DNA from: Kosakonia oryzendophytica
Lineage (GTDB): Bacteria > Pseudomonadota > Gammaproteobacteria > Enterobacterales > Enterobacteriaceae
Assembly (NCBI RefSeq): GCF_900094925.1
Contig: NZ_FMAY01000002.1
Coordinates: 505,131-569,130 of the forward strand
Reading direction: 5' to 3'
Length of the DNA stretch: 64,000 bases
Below the pieces are notes generated by a model, which was not told the DNA's origin, did not search any database, and saw only the letters and a program-made list of their open reading frames with translations. Positions within the stretch are counted from its first letter, which is position 1, and each line of letters opens with the position of its first letter. Of the stretch, positions 41,517 to 51,980 are shown one piece after another. A program made the translations under genes and the position numbers.

Positions 41517-43415
41517 ATGGCTATCGAAATCAATGTACCGGACATCGGGTCTGATGAAGTTGAAATCACCGAGATCCTGGTCAAAGTGGGCGACAAAGTT
41601 GAAGCTGAACAGTCGCTGATCACCGTAGAAGGCGACAAAGCCTCTATGGAAGTCCCGTCTCCGCAGGCTGGCGTTGTTAAAGAGATCAAAGTCTCTGTTG
41701 GCGACAAAACCGAGACCGGCAAACTGATCATGATTTTCGATTCCGCCGAAGGTGCAGCAGCCGCTGCACCTGCTCCGGCAGAAGAGAAGAAAGACGCCGC
41801 GCCAGCAGCAGCCCCGGCCGCTGCGGCAGCCAAAGAAGTTAACGTCCCGGATATCGGCGGTGACGAAGTTGAAGTCACTGAGATCCTGGTGAAAGTCGGC
41901 GATACCGTGGCTGCAGAACAGTCCCTGATCACCGTTGAAGGCGACAAAGCGTCGATGGAAGTTCCGGCACCGTTCGCGGGCACCGTAAAAGAGATCAAAA
42001 TCAACACCGGCGATAAAGTCTCTACCGGCTCGCTGATCATGATCTTCGACGTTGCGGGTGCAGCACCGGCTGCGGCTCCGGCACAAGCGGCAGCTCCGGC
42101 TGTGGCGAGCGCACCGGCCGCTGCGTCTGGCCCGAAAGACGTCAACGTACCGGATATCGGCGGCGATGAAGTTGAAGTGACCGAAGTGCTGGTGAAAGTG
42201 GGCGACAAAGTCTCCGCTGAGCAGTCGCTGATCACCGTAGAAGGCGACAAAGCCTCGATGGAAGTTCCGGCACCGTTCGCAGGCACCGTGAAAGAGCTGA
42301 AAGTGAACGTGGGCGACAAAGTCTCCACTGGCTCTCTGATCATGGTATTCGATGTGGAAGGCGCTGCGCCTGCTGCGGCTCCGGCTGCTGCACCTGCTGC
42401 CGCTGCCCCGGCCCCGGCTGCTCAGGCGGCGAAACCGGCTGCCGCTCCGGCGAAAGCAGAAGGTAAATCCGACTTCGCAGAAAACGATGCTTACGTCCAT
42501 GCCACTCCGCTGATCCGTCGCCTGGCGCGCGAATTCGGTGTGAATCTGGCGAAAGTGAAAGGCACCGGTCGTAAAGGCCGTATCCTGCGCGAAGACGTTC
42601 AGAATTATGTGAAAGACGCGGTTAAACGCGCTGAATCTGCACCTGCTGCCGGCGCAACCGGTGGTTCTCTGCCGGGTCTGCTGCCGTGGCCGAAAGTGGA
42701 CTTCAGCAAGTTTGGCGAAGTCGAAGAAGTCGAGTTGGGTCGTATCCAGAAAATTTCTGGCGCTAACCTGAGCCGTAACTGGGTGATGATCCCGCACGTT
42801 ACGCACTTCGATAAGACCGATATCACCGATCTGGAAGCGTTCCGTAAACAGCAGAATGCCGAAGCTGAGAAGCGCAAACTGGATGTGAAATTCACCCCGG
42901 TTGTCTTCATCATGAAAGCGGTCGCTGCTGCACTGGAACAAATGCCGCGCTTCAACAGCTCGCTGTCTGAAGATGCACAGCGTCTGACGCTGAAAAAATA
43001 CATCAACATTGGTGTGGCGGTGGATACCCCGAACGGCCTGGTTGTTCCGGTCTTTAAAGACGTGAACAAGAAGAGCATCACTGAGCTGTCACGTGAACTG
43101 ACGGTGATCTCGAAAAAAGCGCGTGACGGTAAGCTGACTGCTGGCGAAATGCAAGGCGGTTGCTTCACCATCTCCAGCATCGGTGGCTTGGGTACTACCC
43201 ACTTCGCGCCGATTGTTAACGCGCCGGAAGTGGCTATCCTCGGTGTCTCCAAATCAGCCATGGAGCCGGTCTGGAACGGTAAAGAGTTCGTACCGCGTCT
43301 GATGATGCCAATTTCGCTCTCCTTCGACCACCGTGTGATTGACGGTGCGGATGGTGCGCGCTTTATCACCATCATCAACAACATGCTGTCTGACATCCGC
43401 CGTCTGGTGATGTAA
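41517..43415 (+). CDS. aceF: Pyruvate dehydrogenase E2, dihydrolipoyl acetyltransferase AceF
   Basis: This is the core of the pyruvate dehydrogenase complex, passing acetyl groups to CoA. It has 632 residues. Three tandem lipoyl domains carry lipoyl-lysines at K41, K144 and K245 (each in GDKASMEVP), joined by Ala/Pro-rich linkers; then come the peripheral-subunit-binding domain (about residues 324-363, starting [14 protein letters not shown]) and the catalytic domain with H605 and D609 (DHRVIDG). AAAGAGAT lies upstream of the ATG. A strong terminator follows, separating aceEF from lpd. Confidence 0.98.
   Translation: MAIEINVPDIGSDEVEITEILVKVGDKVEAEQSLITVEGDKASMEVPSPQAGVVKEIKVSVGDKTETGKLIMIFDSAEGAAAAAPAPAEEKKDAAPAAAPAAAAAKEVNVPDIGGDEVEVTEILVKVGDTVAAEQSLITVEGDKASMEVPAPFAGTVKEIKINTGDKVSTGSLIMIFDVAGAAPAAAPAQAAAPAVASAPAAASGPKDVNVPDIGGDEVEVTEVLVKVGDKVSAEQSLITVEGDKASMEVPAPFAGTVKELKVNVGDKVSTGSLIMVFDVEGAAPAAAPAAAPAAAAPAPAAQAAKPAAAPAKAEGKSDFAENDAYVHATPLIRRLAREFGVNLAKVKGTGRKGRILREDVQNYVKDAVKRAESAPAAGATGGSLPGLLPWPKVDFSKFGEVEEVELGRIQKISGANLSRNWVMIPHVTHFDKTDITDLEAFRKQQNAEAEKRKLDVKFTPVVFIMKAVAAALEQMPRFNSSLSEDAQRLTLKKYINIGVAVDTPNGLVVPVFKDVNKKSITELSRELTVISKKARDGKLTAGEMQGGCFTISSIGGLGTTHFAPIVNAPEVAILGVSKSAMEPVWNGKEFVPRLMMPISLSFDHRVIDGADGARFITIINNMLSDIRRLVM
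41520..42353 (+). repeat. Three tandem repeats encoding lipoyl domains
   Basis: Three near-identical coding repeats of about 220 bases (41520-41741, 41832-42050, 42141-42353) each encode a lipoyl domain of AceF. Long stretches around the lipoyl-lysine codons are identical between copies. Such repeats can exchange or delete units by recombination. Confidence 0.9.
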
Positions 43416-43418
43416 TCG

Positions 43419-43447
43419 AAAAAGCCGGCCTGACGGCCGGCTTTTTT
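43419..43447 (+). terminator. Terminator after aceF
   Basis: AGCCGGCC (43423-43430), a 4-nt loop, GGCCGGCT (43435-43442) and a run of T residues, flanked by A residues. It should reduce read-through from aceEF into lpd. Confidence 0.92.
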
Positions 43448-43511
43448 CTGCTAATCTCATACTGCTTATGGGGTTATCAGGGGCAAAGGACAAATCGTTT
43501 GCCGTTTGTTG

Positions 43512-43540
43512 TTTCAAAATTGTTAACATTTTTGTAAACT
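43512..43540 (+). promoter_or_regulatory. Candidate lpd promoter
   Basis: TTTCAA (43512-43517), 17-bp spacer, TAAACT (43535-43540). The spacer contains GTTAAC and an A/T-rich stretch of the kind bound by ArcA, but I cannot assign that site firmly. Confidence 0.4.
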
Positions 43541-43618
43541 GCGGGCGGATAGAACGTCCCGGTGGATGAAGGGCGACATGAAGTACCCCTGACCGCCGGA
43601 AATCAATAAGAGGTCATG

Positions 43619-45043
43619 ATGAGTACTGAAATCAAAACTCAGGTCGTGGTACTTGGGGCAGGCCCGGCAGGTTACTCTGCTGCCTTCCGTTGCGCTGATT
43701 TAGGTCTGGAAACCGTCATCGTTGAACGTTACAGCACCCTTGGCGGTGTGTGTCTGAACGTGGGTTGTATCCCTTCAAAAGCGCTGCTGCACGTAGCAAA
43801 AGTTATCGAAGAAGCCAAAGCGCTGGCTGAACACGGCATCGTTTTTGGCGAGCCGAAAACCGATATCGACAAAATTCGTACCTGGAAAGAGAAAGTTATC
43901 ACTCAGCTGACCGGCGGTCTGGCGGGGATGGCGAAAGGCCGTAAAGTTAAAGTGGTTAACGGTCTGGGTAAATTCACCGGGGCGAACACACTGGAAGTTG
44001 AAGGCGAAAACGGTAAAACCGTGATCAACTTTGACAATGCAATCATCGCGGCGGGCTCCCGTCCGATTCAACTGCCGTTTATCCCGCATGAAGATCCACG
44101 CGTATGGGACTCCACCGACGCACTGGAACTGAAATCCGTACCGAAGCGTATGCTGGTTATGGGTGGCGGTATCATCGGTCTGGAAATGGGTACCGTGTAC
44201 CATGCGCTGGGTTCAGAGATTGACGTGGTTGAAATGTTCGACCAGGTTATCCCGGCTGCTGACAAAGATATCGTTAAAGTCTTCACCAAACGCATCAGCA
44301 AGAAATTCAACCTGATGCTGGAAACCAAAGTGACCGCCGTTGAAGCGAAAGAAGACGGTATCTATGTTTCCATGGAAGGCAAAAAAGCCCCGTCTGAAGC
44401 GCAGCGTTACGATGCCGTGCTGGTGGCCATCGGCCGTGTGCCGAACGGTAAAAACCTCGACGCAGGTAAAGCCGGCGTGGAAGTGGACGACCGTGGCTTT
44501 ATCCGTGTTGATAAACAATTGCGTACCAACGTGCCGCACATCTTTGCTATCGGCGATATCGTCGGTCAGCCAATGCTGGCGCACAAAGGCGTGCACGAAG
44601 GCCACGTGGCCGCCGAAGTTATCGCCGGTAAGAAACATTACTTCGATCCGAAAGTTATCCCGTCTATCGCCTACACCGAGCCGGAAGTGGCATGGGTGGG
44701 TCTGACCGAGAAAGAAGCGAAAGAGAAAGGCATCAGCTACGAAACTGCTACCTTCCCGTGGGCAGCGTCTGGTCGTGCTATCGCTTCTGATTGCGCAGAC
44801 GGTATGACCAAACTGATTTTCGACAAAGAGACGCACCGTGTTATCGGTGGCGCGATTGTCGGTACCAACGGCGGTGAGCTGCTGGGCGAAATCGGACTGG
44901 CGATCGAAATGGGTTGCGACGCTGAAGATATCGCGCTGACCATCCATGCTCACCCGACCCTGCACGAATCCGTGGGGCTGGCGGCAGAAGTGTTCGAAGG
45001 CAGCATCACTGACCTGCCGAACCCGAAAGCGAAGAAAAAATAA
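43619..45043 (+). CDS. lpd: Dihydrolipoamide dehydrogenase Lpd (E3)
   Basis: This flavoprotein reoxidises the lipoyl groups of the pyruvate and 2-oxoglutarate dehydrogenase complexes and of the glycine cleavage system. It has 474 residues, as in E. coli. FAD site VLGAGPAGYSAA (about residues 11-22), redox cysteines C45 and C50 (GGVCLNVGCIPSK), NAD site VMGGGIIGLEMG and the C-terminal HAHPTLHE are intact. I chose the second ATG (43619) because AAGAGG is correctly spaced for it. It has its own promoter region after the aceF terminator. Confidence 0.97.
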   Translation: MSTEIKTQVVVLGAGPAGYSAAFRCADLGLETVIVERYSTLGGVCLNVGCIPSKALLHVAKVIEEAKALAEHGIVFGEPKTDIDKIRTWKEKVITQLTGGLAGMAKGRKVKVVNGLGKFTGANTLEVEGENGKTVINFDNAIIAAGSRPIQLPFIPHEDPRVWDSTDALELKSVPKRMLVMGGGIIGLEMGTVYHALGSEIDVVEMFDQVIPAADKDIVKVFTKRISKKFNLMLETKVTAVEAKEDGIYVSMEGKKAPSEAQRYDAVLVAIGRVPNGKNLDAGKAGVEVDDRGFIRVDKQLRTNVPHIFAIGDIVGQPMLAHKGVHEGHVAAEVIAGKKHYFDPKVIPSIAYTEPEVAWVGLTEKEAKEKGISYETATFPWAASGRAIASDCADGMTKLIFDKETHRVIGGAIVGTNGGELLGEIGLAIEMGCDAEDIALTIHAHPTLHESVGLAAEVFEGSITDLPNPKAKKK

Positions 45044-45057
45044 ATTTTCGCCACGTT

Positions 45058-45085
45058 AAAGCGCCTCTTCGGAGGCGTTTTTTTT
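45058..45085 (+). terminator. Terminator after lpd
   Basis: CGCCTC (45062-45067), TTCG tetraloop, GAGGCG (45072-45077), then eight T residues, with A residues on the 5' side. Confidence 0.93.
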
Positions 45086-45200
45086 GCGCCGTTTTCGTGA
45101 GCGGGTAGAGACTTTCACTGCCAGGGTATAAATATTACGCAGATTTTGCCGATATTACCCTCTGTCGACCATTCCCGGCGAGAGAAGGAGTTTTATCGTC

Positions 45201-46628
45201 ATGATCAACGGCCTCAACCTATCGTCGCTCTCTTCTGCGGCGCGTGTTACCCCATCGTCCACAGTGAACACCTCGGCGCGTACCGCCAGCAGTAACACCA
45301 CTTCTGCGGGTGCAACGGCATCGGCAAAAGTGATGTTTGGCAGCCAGACCGCGGAAATCGCCGCAGTATATAGCCTGTCGCCAAAGAAAATCAGCGCCAG
45401 CCCCTCTCTGCAAAACAACGCCACAATCCAGGAATTGATGCAGTCTGCAAAAGGGAGCAACTCTGTTTCCGCATTCGGCAGTCTGGGCAGCGTGCTGCTC
45501 AGTAACCTGAAAGAAAATCGCGCCGATTTCACCCAGGCGCTCTCCGGCGTCGCGATGAACGGGAGCGGCGGAAATGAATCCGCCATCACGCTGGATATCG
45601 TCACGCAATCTGGCTCCACCGTTCATCTGATCATGACCCAGCAGGACGATGGCATGGCGGTGGAGGTCAAAACGGAAGGCGACAGTCTGAATGATGACGA
45701 AGCTGATGCTGTCGCCAAACTGGGTGAGTCGTTGCAAAAAACGTTATCAGGGCTGGGCCGCAACCCGCCTGAAGTCGACGTGAAGGGGTTAACGCAGTTT
45801 GATAGCAGTGTGCTCAAATCCGTGGATTTAAAAACGGATATGCGTACTGGCGACACATCGCTGCAATCACTCAATTTCCATGCAGACATGAAAGAGCGCT
45901 GGATAGCCTATGAAGATAAGGATTTCTCGCTGAAGATGAGCAGCGATCTTTCTCAATCCGGACTGTCTGGCGACTATGCACAGCAGCAAAGTGCGCTGAA
46001 TGCCTACGACAGCAAGTTTGATAAAGCGCGCATTGCCGGTCACGGTGATCGGGCGCAGATGGAAGCGCTGAAGTCGGTATTCCGCGCGTTAAATACCACG
46101 ACGGCAAACGATGAGTCATTAAAAGTGGGCGTGGCGGATATTCGCGTCGGCGACAATGGTAAATCGCAGCTAAGCGGGCTGAATGACTTCTCTTTATCAC
46201 TGACGCAAACGGAAAAATCCATCAACCCGCTGCATGAAGAAGAGAAAGATCGTTTTTCCTACCAGGCTTCGCAAACGACTGAAGAGGCCGTCGCCAGTGA
46301 TGGGTCAAAAACCCTGAAGCAGACTGCGCGAAGCCATACCAGCGCCGCCTGGCATCAAGCGCTAGACCCCTCTTTCCCGCTGTCGCTGAACGGCATGAAG
46401 TCCTCGCAGAACTACTATTACCACTTGCTGGAAAATGATGACGAGAGCAGTACTACCCTCAATTACACCGCGCGTGGGCAACTGGCGAGTGTGGGGCATC
46501 ACGAGCAGGTGAATAACCGCGAAACGGTGAAAAAATATGTGATGGGAGAACTGGTTGATCAGACCGTTAACCCGGAGCAATACACACGCAACAATGTGGT
46601 TTCCTTGCTACGAACGCTGTCACAATAA
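45201..46628 (+). CDS. Hypothetical protein, 475 residues, function unknown
   Basis: I do not recognise this protein. It has 475 residues, not one cysteine, no signal peptide and no membrane helix. The first 50 residues are low in complexity, with about 20 Ser/Thr (SSLSSAARVTPSSTVNTSAR). The middle alternates Ser/Asp/Lys-rich strands (DSLNDDEADAVAKLGESLQ), and the C-terminal part has a Tyr cluster (SSQNYYYHLLENDDESS). AAGGAG precedes the ATG and a terminator follows, so it is a single-gene unit. Codon use resembles the neighbours. In K-12 I recall the unrelated yacH here. Composition fits a secreted or surface protein, possibly by a leaderless route; that is inference. Confidence 0.75.
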   Translation: MINGLNLSSLSSAARVTPSSTVNTSARTASSNTTSAGATASAKVMFGSQTAEIAAVYSLSPKKISASPSLQNNATIQELMQSAKGSNSVSAFGSLGSVLLSNLKENRADFTQALSGVAMNGSGGNESAITLDIVTQSGSTVHLIMTQQDDGMAVEVKTEGDSLNDDEADAVAKLGESLQKTLSGLGRNPPEVDVKGLTQFDSSVLKSVDLKTDMRTGDTSLQSLNFHADMKERWIAYEDKDFSLKMSSDLSQSGLSGDYAQQQSALNAYDSKFDKARIAGHGDRAQMEALKSVFRALNTTTANDESLKVGVADIRVGDNGKSQLSGLNDFSLSLTQTEKSINPLHEEEKDRFSYQASQTTEEAVASDGSKTLKQTARSHTSAAWHQALDPSFPLSLNGMKSSQNYYYHLLENDDESSTTLNYTARGQLASVGHHEQVNNRETVKKYVMGELVDQTVNPEQYTRNNVVSLLRTLSQ

Positions 46629-46636
46629 CGTCATAA

Positions 46637-46662
46637 AAACGGTCCTTTGGGGCCGTTTTTTG
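46637..46662 (+). terminator. Terminator after the unknown 475-residue protein gene
   Basis: CGGTCC (46641-46646), TTTG loop, GGGCCG (46651-46656) with one G-T wobble, then a T-run, with five A residues before it. Confidence 0.85.
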
Positions 46663-46765
46663 TTTTTTATGCCGTCGATTCTGTTCCCTAAAAACCGCCT
46701 GTCCTCTGCTTTATTCCGCCTTTAACGATTCAGCCAATTTTTTATGTTGCTTTTTTGTAAACAGA

Positions 46766-46794
46766 TTAACACCCCCCGTAAATCCTGCTATGCT
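46766..46794 (+). promoter_or_regulatory. acnB promoter
   Basis: TTAACA (46766-46771), 17-bp spacer, extended -10 TGC-TATGCT (46786-46794), about 100 bases before the acnB start. Both hexamers are good sigma-70 matches. Confidence 0.65.
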
Positions 46795-46895
46795 GCCGAA
46801 CGCGGTTCGCGGATTTACCCTACAAACTGCTGTCTCACAGGAGAGTGAAGAGAAACGCCTGCCGCATTATGACAATGAGAGCGAGGAGAACCGTC

Positions 46896-49493
46896 GTGCT
46901 AGAAGAATACCGTAAGCACGTAGCTGAACGTGCCGCTGAGGGGATTGCGCCAAAACCATTAGATGCAACCCAAATGGCAGGCCTTGTCGAGCTGCTGAAA
47001 AACCCGCCTGCTGGCGAAGAAGAATTCCTGATTGATCTGCTGACTAACCGTGTCCCGCCAGGCGTTGATGAAGCCGCCTATGTCAAAGCGGGTTTCCTTG
47101 CTGCCATCGCTAAAGGCGACGCCACCTCCCCACTGGTCACCCCTGAAAAAGCCATTGAACTGCTGGGCACTATGCAGGGCGGTTATAACATTCACCCGCT
47201 GATTGATGCGCTGGATAGCGACAAACTTGCGCCGATCGCCGCTAAAGCGCTGTCCCACACGCTGCTGATGTTCGACAACTTCTACGATGTGGAAGAGAAA
47301 GCCAAAGCGGGCAACGCCTACGCGAAACAGGTGTTGCAATCCTGGGCCGACGCAGAATGGTTCCTGAGCCGTCCGGCACTGGCCGACAAAATCACCGTGA
47401 CGGTATTTAAAGTTACCGGCGAAACCAACACTGATGATCTCTCTCCGGCACCGGATGCCTGGTCCCGCCCGGATATCCCGCTGCACGCGCTGGCGATGCT
47501 GAAGAACGCCCGTGAAGGCATTGAGCCGGATCAGCCAGGCGTTGTTGGCCCGATCAAACAGATCGAGGCGCTGGCGAAAAAAGGTTTCCCGCTGGCCTAT
47601 GTCGGCGATGTAGTCGGTACCGGTTCTTCCCGTAAATCCGCCACCAACTCCGTACTGTGGTTTATGGGCGATGACATTCCGAACGTGCCGAACAAGCGCG
47701 GCGGCGGTCTGGTGCTCGGCGGTAAAATTGCGCCTATCTTCTTCAACACCATGGAAGATGCGGGTGCGCTGCCTATCGAAGTGGATGTGAACAGCCTCAA
47801 CATGGGCGACGTGATCGACGTGTATCCGTTCAAAGGTGAAGTTCGCAACCATGAAACCGGCGAACTGCTGGCCAGCTTTGAGCTGAAAACCGACGTGTTG
47901 ATCGACGAAGTGCGCGCCGGTGGCCGTATCCCGTTGATCATCGGTCGTGGGCTGACAACCAAAGCGCGCGAAGCGCTGGGTCTGCCGCACAGTGATGTGT
48001 TCCGTCAGGCGAAAGACGTGGCGGAAAGCAGCCGCGGCTACTCGCTGGCGCAGAAAATGGTAGGTCGCGCCTGCGGCGTGGCCGGTATCCGTCCGGGTGC
48101 TTACTGCGAACCGAAAATGACCTCCGTGGGTTCTCAGGACACCACCGGTCCGATGACCCGTGATGAACTGAAAGATCTGGCATGCCTGGGCTTCTCTTCC
48201 GATCTGGTGATGCAGTCTTTCTGCCACACGGCGGCCTATCCGAAGCCTGTGGATGTGACCACACATCATACGCTGCCGGACTTCATTATGAACCGTGGCG
48301 GTGTTTCCCTGCGTCCTGGCGACGGCGTAATCCACTCGTGGCTGAACCGTATGTTGTTGCCGGATACCGTCGGTACCGGTGGTGACTCGCATACCCGTTT
48401 CCCGATCGGTATCTCCTTCCCGGCGGGGTCTGGCCTGGTGGCGTTTGCTGCCGCCACTGGCGTTATGCCGTTGGATATGCCGGAGTCTGTGCTGGTGCGC
48501 TTCAAAGGCAAAATGCAGCCGGGTATTACCCTGCGCGATCTGGTGCATGCCATCCCGCTGTATGCCATCAAACAAGGTCTGCTGACCGTTGAGAAGAAAG
48601 GGAAGAAAAACATCTTCTCTGGCCGCATCCTCGAAATCGAAGGTCTGCCGGATCTGAAAGTCGAGCAGGCGTTTGAGCTGACGGATGCCTCTGCTGAGCG
48701 TTCGGCTGCCGGTTGCACCATCAAACTGAATAAAGAACCGATTATCGAGTATCTGAACTCGAACATCGTGCTGCTGAAGTGGATGATTTCCGAAGGCTAC
48801 GGCGATCGTCGTACGCTGGAACGTCGCGTACAGGGCATGGAAAAATGGCTGGCGGATCCGCAACTGCTGGAAGCCGATGCTGACGCAGAGTACGCGGCGG
48901 TCATCGACATCGATCTGGCGGACATCAAAGAGCCGATCCTCTGTGCGCCGAACGATCCGGATGACGCGCGTCTGCTGTCAGACGTGCAGGGTGCGAGCAT
49001 CGATGAAGTCTTTATCGGTTCCTGCATGACGAACATCGGCCACTTCCGTGCCGCCGGTAAACTGCTGGACAGCCATAAAGGCCAGCTGCCGACCCGCCTG
49101 TGGGTTGCGCCGCCGACCCGTATGGATGCCGCACAGTTGACGGAAGAAGGGTATTACAGCGTGTTCGGTAAGAGCGGTGCGCGCATTGAGATCCCGGGCT
49201 GCTCCCTGTGCATGGGTAACCAGGCGCGTGTGGCGGACGGTTCGACTGTGGTATCCACGTCTACGCGTAACTTCCCGAACCGTTTAGGTACCGGGGCGAA
49301 CGTTTACCTGGCATCTGCGGAGCTGGCAGCAGTTGCTGCGCTGACCGGTAAACTGCCGACGCCGGAAGAGTACCTTAACTTTATGTCGCAGGTGGATAAA
49401 ACCGCTGCAGACACCTACCGCTACCTGAACTTCGACCAGCTTAATCAGTACACTGAGAAAGCAGATGGTGTGATTTTCCAGACCGCGGTCTGA
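46896..49493 (+). CDS. acnB: Aconitate hydratase B
   Basis: This [4Fe-4S] enzyme interconverts citrate and isocitrate and is the main TCA-cycle aconitase; the family also dehydrates 2-methylcitrate and its apo-form binds mRNA. It has 865 residues, as in E. coli. I chose the GTG at 46896 ([12 protein letters not shown]) with GAGGAG upstream, not an in-frame ATG at 46845 that adds 17 atypical residues. The N-terminal HEAT-like domain is followed by the swivelling domain and the cluster cysteines C710 (GSCMTNIG), C769 and C772 (CSLC). It has its own promoter and terminator. Confidence 0.97.
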   Translation: MLEEYRKHVAERAAEGIAPKPLDATQMAGLVELLKNPPAGEEEFLIDLLTNRVPPGVDEAAYVKAGFLAAIAKGDATSPLVTPEKAIELLGTMQGGYNIHPLIDALDSDKLAPIAAKALSHTLLMFDNFYDVEEKAKAGNAYAKQVLQSWADAEWFLSRPALADKITVTVFKVTGETNTDDLSPAPDAWSRPDIPLHALAMLKNAREGIEPDQPGVVGPIKQIEALAKKGFPLAYVGDVVGTGSSRKSATNSVLWFMGDDIPNVPNKRGGGLVLGGKIAPIFFNTMEDAGALPIEVDVNSLNMGDVIDVYPFKGEVRNHETGELLASFELKTDVLIDEVRAGGRIPLIIGRGLTTKAREALGLPHSDVFRQAKDVAESSRGYSLAQKMVGRACGVAGIRPGAYCEPKMTSVGSQDTTGPMTRDELKDLACLGFSSDLVMQSFCHTAAYPKPVDVTTHHTLPDFIMNRGGVSLRPGDGVIHSWLNRMLLPDTVGTGGDSHTRFPIGISFPAGSGLVAFAAATGVMPLDMPESVLVRFKGKMQPGITLRDLVHAIPLYAIKQGLLTVEKKGKKNIFSGRILEIEGLPDLKVEQAFELTDASAERSAAGCTIKLNKEPIIEYLNSNIVLLKWMISEGYGDRRTLERRVQGMEKWLADPQLLEADADAEYAAVIDIDLADIKEPILCAPNDPDDARLLSDVQGASIDEVFIGSCMTNIGHFRAAGKLLDSHKGQLPTRLWVAPPTRMDAAQLTEEGYYSVFGKSGARIEIPGCSLCMGNQARVADGSTVVSTSTRNFPNRLGTGANVYLASAELAAVAALTGKLPTPEEYLNFMSQVDKTAADTYRYLNFDQLNQYTEKADGVIFQTAV

Positions 49494-49500
49494 GTACCAG

Positions 49501-49525
49501 AGCCACCCTTCGGGGTGGCTTTTTT
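49501..49525 (+). terminator. Terminator after acnB
   Basis: AGCCACCC (49501-49508), TTCG tetraloop, GGGTGGCT (49513-49520) and a run of T residues. Confidence 0.93.
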
Positions 49526-49728
49526 CTTTCCCCTCGCGCTGCAAAAAATCGCTTTTTAAGCGCATCAAATGTCGATGACTGACATGTCGAAAACGCGGCT
49601 ATCGCCGCCATCATTATGCGTCTTCTGCGCCACAGCAACCCGACGGATGATTTCTGCGCAGGCGAAGCGCTTTCGCACGGATATTTTTCGTTGCTTCCCG
49701 TTAGTACGCTTTTTTTCTGGCAGTGTGC

Positions 49729-49737
49729 TGCGATAAT
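49729..49737 (+). promoter_or_regulatory. Candidate yacL promoter (-10 region)
   Basis: TGC-GATAAT (49729-49737) is an extended -10 element 43 bases before the yacL ATG. The -35 region is T-rich and weak. The remaining acnB-yacL gap shows nothing else. Confidence 0.35.
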
Positions 49738-49779
49738 TACAGCATAGGCGGGCCATCAGGCCGGCAGGAGGAAGCGATT

Positions 49780-50142
49780 ATGGATTACGAATTTCTGCGT
49801 GATGTCACCGGCGTGGTGAAGGTGCGAATGTCGATGGGCCACGAAGCTGTTGGGCATTGGTTTAATGAAGAAGTGAAAGAGAACCTGGCCTTACTGGATG
49901 AAGTGGAGCAGGCGGCGAAAACGGTGAAGGGCAGCGAGCGCTCCTGGCAACGTGCCGGGCATGAATATACGCTGTGGATGGATGGCGAAGAGGTAATGGT
50001 GCGCGCCAACCAGCTTGAATTTTCCGGCGATGAGATGGAAGAAGGGATGAGCTATTACGATGAAGAGAGCCTGTCGCTGTGCGGCGTGGAGGATTTTCTT
50101 CAGGTGGTGGCCGCCTATCGCGAATTCCTGAAACAGCGATAG
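49780..50142 (+). CDS. yacL: Conserved protein YacL (UPF0231)
   Basis: This is a small soluble acidic protein of unknown function conserved across enterics. It has 120 residues, as in E. coli. It begins [20 protein letters not shown] and contains the conserved [20 protein letters not shown] segment. I chose the ATG at 49780 with AGGAGGAAG upstream; an in-frame ATG at 49723 adds 19 residues with no ribosome site. It converges with speD. Confidence 0.95.
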   Translation: MDYEFLRDVTGVVKVRMSMGHEAVGHWFNEEVKENLALLDEVEQAAKTVKGSERSWQRAGHEYTLWMDGEEVMVRANQLEFSGDEMEEGMSYYDEESLSLCGVEDFLQVVAAYREFLKQR

Positions 50143-50171
50143 ATAAGGGAGCCTCCGTGCTCCGTCGCAGG

Positions 50172-50966
50172 TTATACGGCTGGAATATTGCGGCCGTAGT
50201 AGATCTCGCGCATCTCTTTCCACAACGCTTCTGTGATCTCTTTGCGTTCTTCTGTAGTCAGGTCTTCCGGTTTGGTATGGAACATGTAGTGCTTAAGATC
50301 GAACTCTTTAAGCAACATCTTGGTATGAAAGATATTTTCCTGATAAACGTTCACATCCACCATGTCGTACAGTGATTTCATGTCATCAGACATAAAGTTC
50401 TGAATCGAATTAATCTCATGATCGATAAAATGCTTCATGCCATTAATGTCGCGGGTAAAGCCGCGCACGCGGTAATCGACCGTGACAATATCTGACTCTA
50501 ACTGGTGGATCAGGTAATTCAGCGCTTTGAGCGGAGAGATAACGCCGCAAGTGGAGACCTCGATATCGGCGCGGAATGTGCACAAACCTCCCTCAGGATG
50601 GCTTTCCGGGTAGGTATGGACGCAAATATGGCTCTTATCCAGATGGGCGACCACGGCTTCCGGCAGCGGGCCTGGGTGTTCGGTTTTATCGATAAGCTGC
50701 GGGTCGACGGGTTCTTCGCTCACCAGAATGGTCACGCTCGCGCCCTGCGGCTCGTAATCCTGGCGGGCAATGTTCAGGATATTAGCACCGATAATATTGC
50801 ACGTTTCGCTCAGGATCTCTGTCAGACGGTTGGCGTTATAGAGTTCATCAATATAGGCAATGTAGCCGTCACGCTCTTCCGCCGTCTTGGCGTAGCAGAT
50901 GTCGTAGATACAAAAACTCAGGCTTTTCGTCAGGTTGTTAAAGCCATGCAGCTTCAGCTTTTTCAA
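50172..50966 (-). CDS. speD: S-adenosylmethionine decarboxylase proenzyme SpeD
   Basis: SpeD makes decarboxylated S-adenosylmethionine, the aminopropyl donor for spermidine. It has 264 residues, as in E. coli. The proenzyme cleaves itself between K111 and S112 ([20 protein letters not shown]) to form the pyruvoyl cofactor; both residues are present. AAGGAGGTG is an excellent ribosome site. It lies 14 bases downstream of speE, with which it acts in sequence. Confidence 0.97.
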   Translation of the reverse strand: MKKLKLHGFNNLTKSLSFCIYDICYAKTAEERDGYIAYIDELYNANRLTEILSETCNIIGANILNIARQDYEPQGASVTILVSEEPVDPQLIDKTEHPGPLPEAVVAHLDKSHICVHTYPESHPEGGLCTFRADIEVSTCGVISPLKALNYLIHQLESDIVTVDYRVRGFTRDINGMKHFIDHEINSIQNFMSDDMKSLYDMVDVNVYQENIFHTKMLLKEFDLKHYMFHTKPEDLTTEERKEITEALWKEMREIYYGRNIPAV

Positions 50967-50980
50967 TTTTCATCACCTCC

Positions 50981-51838
50981 TTAGGAAGACAGGGCGTCTT
51001 GCACATATTGTGGCAAGGCGAAAGCCGCGGTATGAATCGCCGGATTATAGTAACGGCAGGTTATTGCGGCAGTATGGAAACGGGCGGCGATGATCCCGGT
51101 TGAGAGGTGGCGCAATGCTTCGTTATCCGTCGCCCAGGCAAACGTCATGATGCCGCCGTAGTAGGTCGGAACCGCTGCCTGATAAAAACTGACGTCGCTA
51201 AAATAGTGACTCAATTTGCGATAACTGCCGGTGACCTCCTCTTGTTGCAGAAAGCTTACGCCATTCTGCGCCACGAAAATCCCGCCCGGGTTCAGACAGC
51301 GTTTGCAGCCTTCATAAAAGGTGGAAGTGAACAGGCTCTCCCCCGGACCGATAGGATCGGTACAGTCAGAAATGATCACGTCGAATGTCTGGCGGGTGTG
51401 GTTAACAAAATTGACGCCATCGTCGATCACCAACTGAAAACGGGGATCGTCATACGCGCCTGCGCTGTGATTCGGCAGATATTGACGGCAGAAAGAGACG
51501 ACGCCGGCGTCGATTTCCACCATGGTGATGGTGGCAATATTTTTATGGCGCGAGACTTCACGCAACATGGCGCCATCGCCACCGCCGATGATTAACACAT
51601 CTTTTGCATGACCATGAGCCAGCAGCGGAACATGGGTCATCATTTCGTGGTAGATGAACTCATCACGTTCGGTGGTCTGAACAACGCCATCCAGCGCCAT
51701 TACGCGACCAAACGCGGCGTTCTCGAAGATGACCAGATCCTGATGATCGGTTTTCTCGTGATACAGCACGTTATCAACGGCAAAGTATTGACCAAAGTGG
51801 TCATGCAGGGTTTCGTGCCACACGGGGTTGTCGGCCAT
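50981..51838 (-). CDS. speE: Spermidine synthase SpeE
   Basis: SpeE transfers the aminopropyl group from decarboxylated SAM to putrescine. It has 285 residues, three fewer than I recall for E. coli. The nucleotide-binding GGGDG is at residues 85-89 and the catalytic Asp lies in [11 protein letters not shown] chose the ATG at 51838 with AAGGAG six bases upstream; an in-frame ATG at 51859 is poorly placed. A perfect 9-bp hairpin (51891-51912) lies in the leader after yacC. Confidence 0.96.
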   Translation of the reverse strand: MADNPVWHETLHDHFGQYFAVDNVLYHEKTDHQDLVIFENAAFGRVMALDGVVQTTERDEFIYHEMMTHVPLLAHGHAKDVLIIGGGDGAMLREVSRHKNIATITMVEIDAGVVSFCRQYLPNHSAGAYDDPRFQLVIDDGVNFVNHTRQTFDVIISDCTDPIGPGESLFTSTFYEGCKRCLNPGGIFVAQNGVSFLQQEEVTGSYRKLSHYFSDVSFYQAAVPTYYGGIMTFAWATDNEALRHLSTGIIAARFHTAAITCRYYNPAIHTAAFALPQYVQDALSS

Positions 51839-51890
51839 AGGTTGCTCCTTTGTTAACACCGCGAAAATGGGCGCAACATCATAGCTAACT

Positions 51891-51912
51891 CTGACCGTGG
51901 TTGCACGGTCAG
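51891..51912 (-). other. Hairpin between yacC and speE
   Basis: CTGACCGTG (51891-51899) and CACGGTCAG (51904-51912) form a perfect 9-bp stem with a 4-nt loop. There is no T-run, so it could be a weak end for yacC or a structured speE leader. Confidence 0.55.
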
Positions 51913-51980
51913 AATATCACCGTTATCCCGTCTTGCTTCGTGTCGCAGCGCGGCCAGAAGCAAGATGGAACAGGGGACGA

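Noticed and set aside
41520-42353. Regularly spaced repeats that might suggest an array
   Set aside because: Units are about 220 bases long and in frame within aceF; they encode lipoyl domains. No CRISPR array is present in the window.
43500-43540. ArcA or FNR site before lpd
   Set aside because: The GTTAAC-rich sequence is suggestive but too degenerate to assign without a position weight matrix.
46959-48863. Very long reverse-strand open frame (634 codons) opposite acnB
   Set aside because: It is the complement of a G+C-rich, biased coding frame; its translation has no recognisable domain and acnB is certain. The same holds for frames opposite ftsZ (18655-19776) and aceF (41379-42941).
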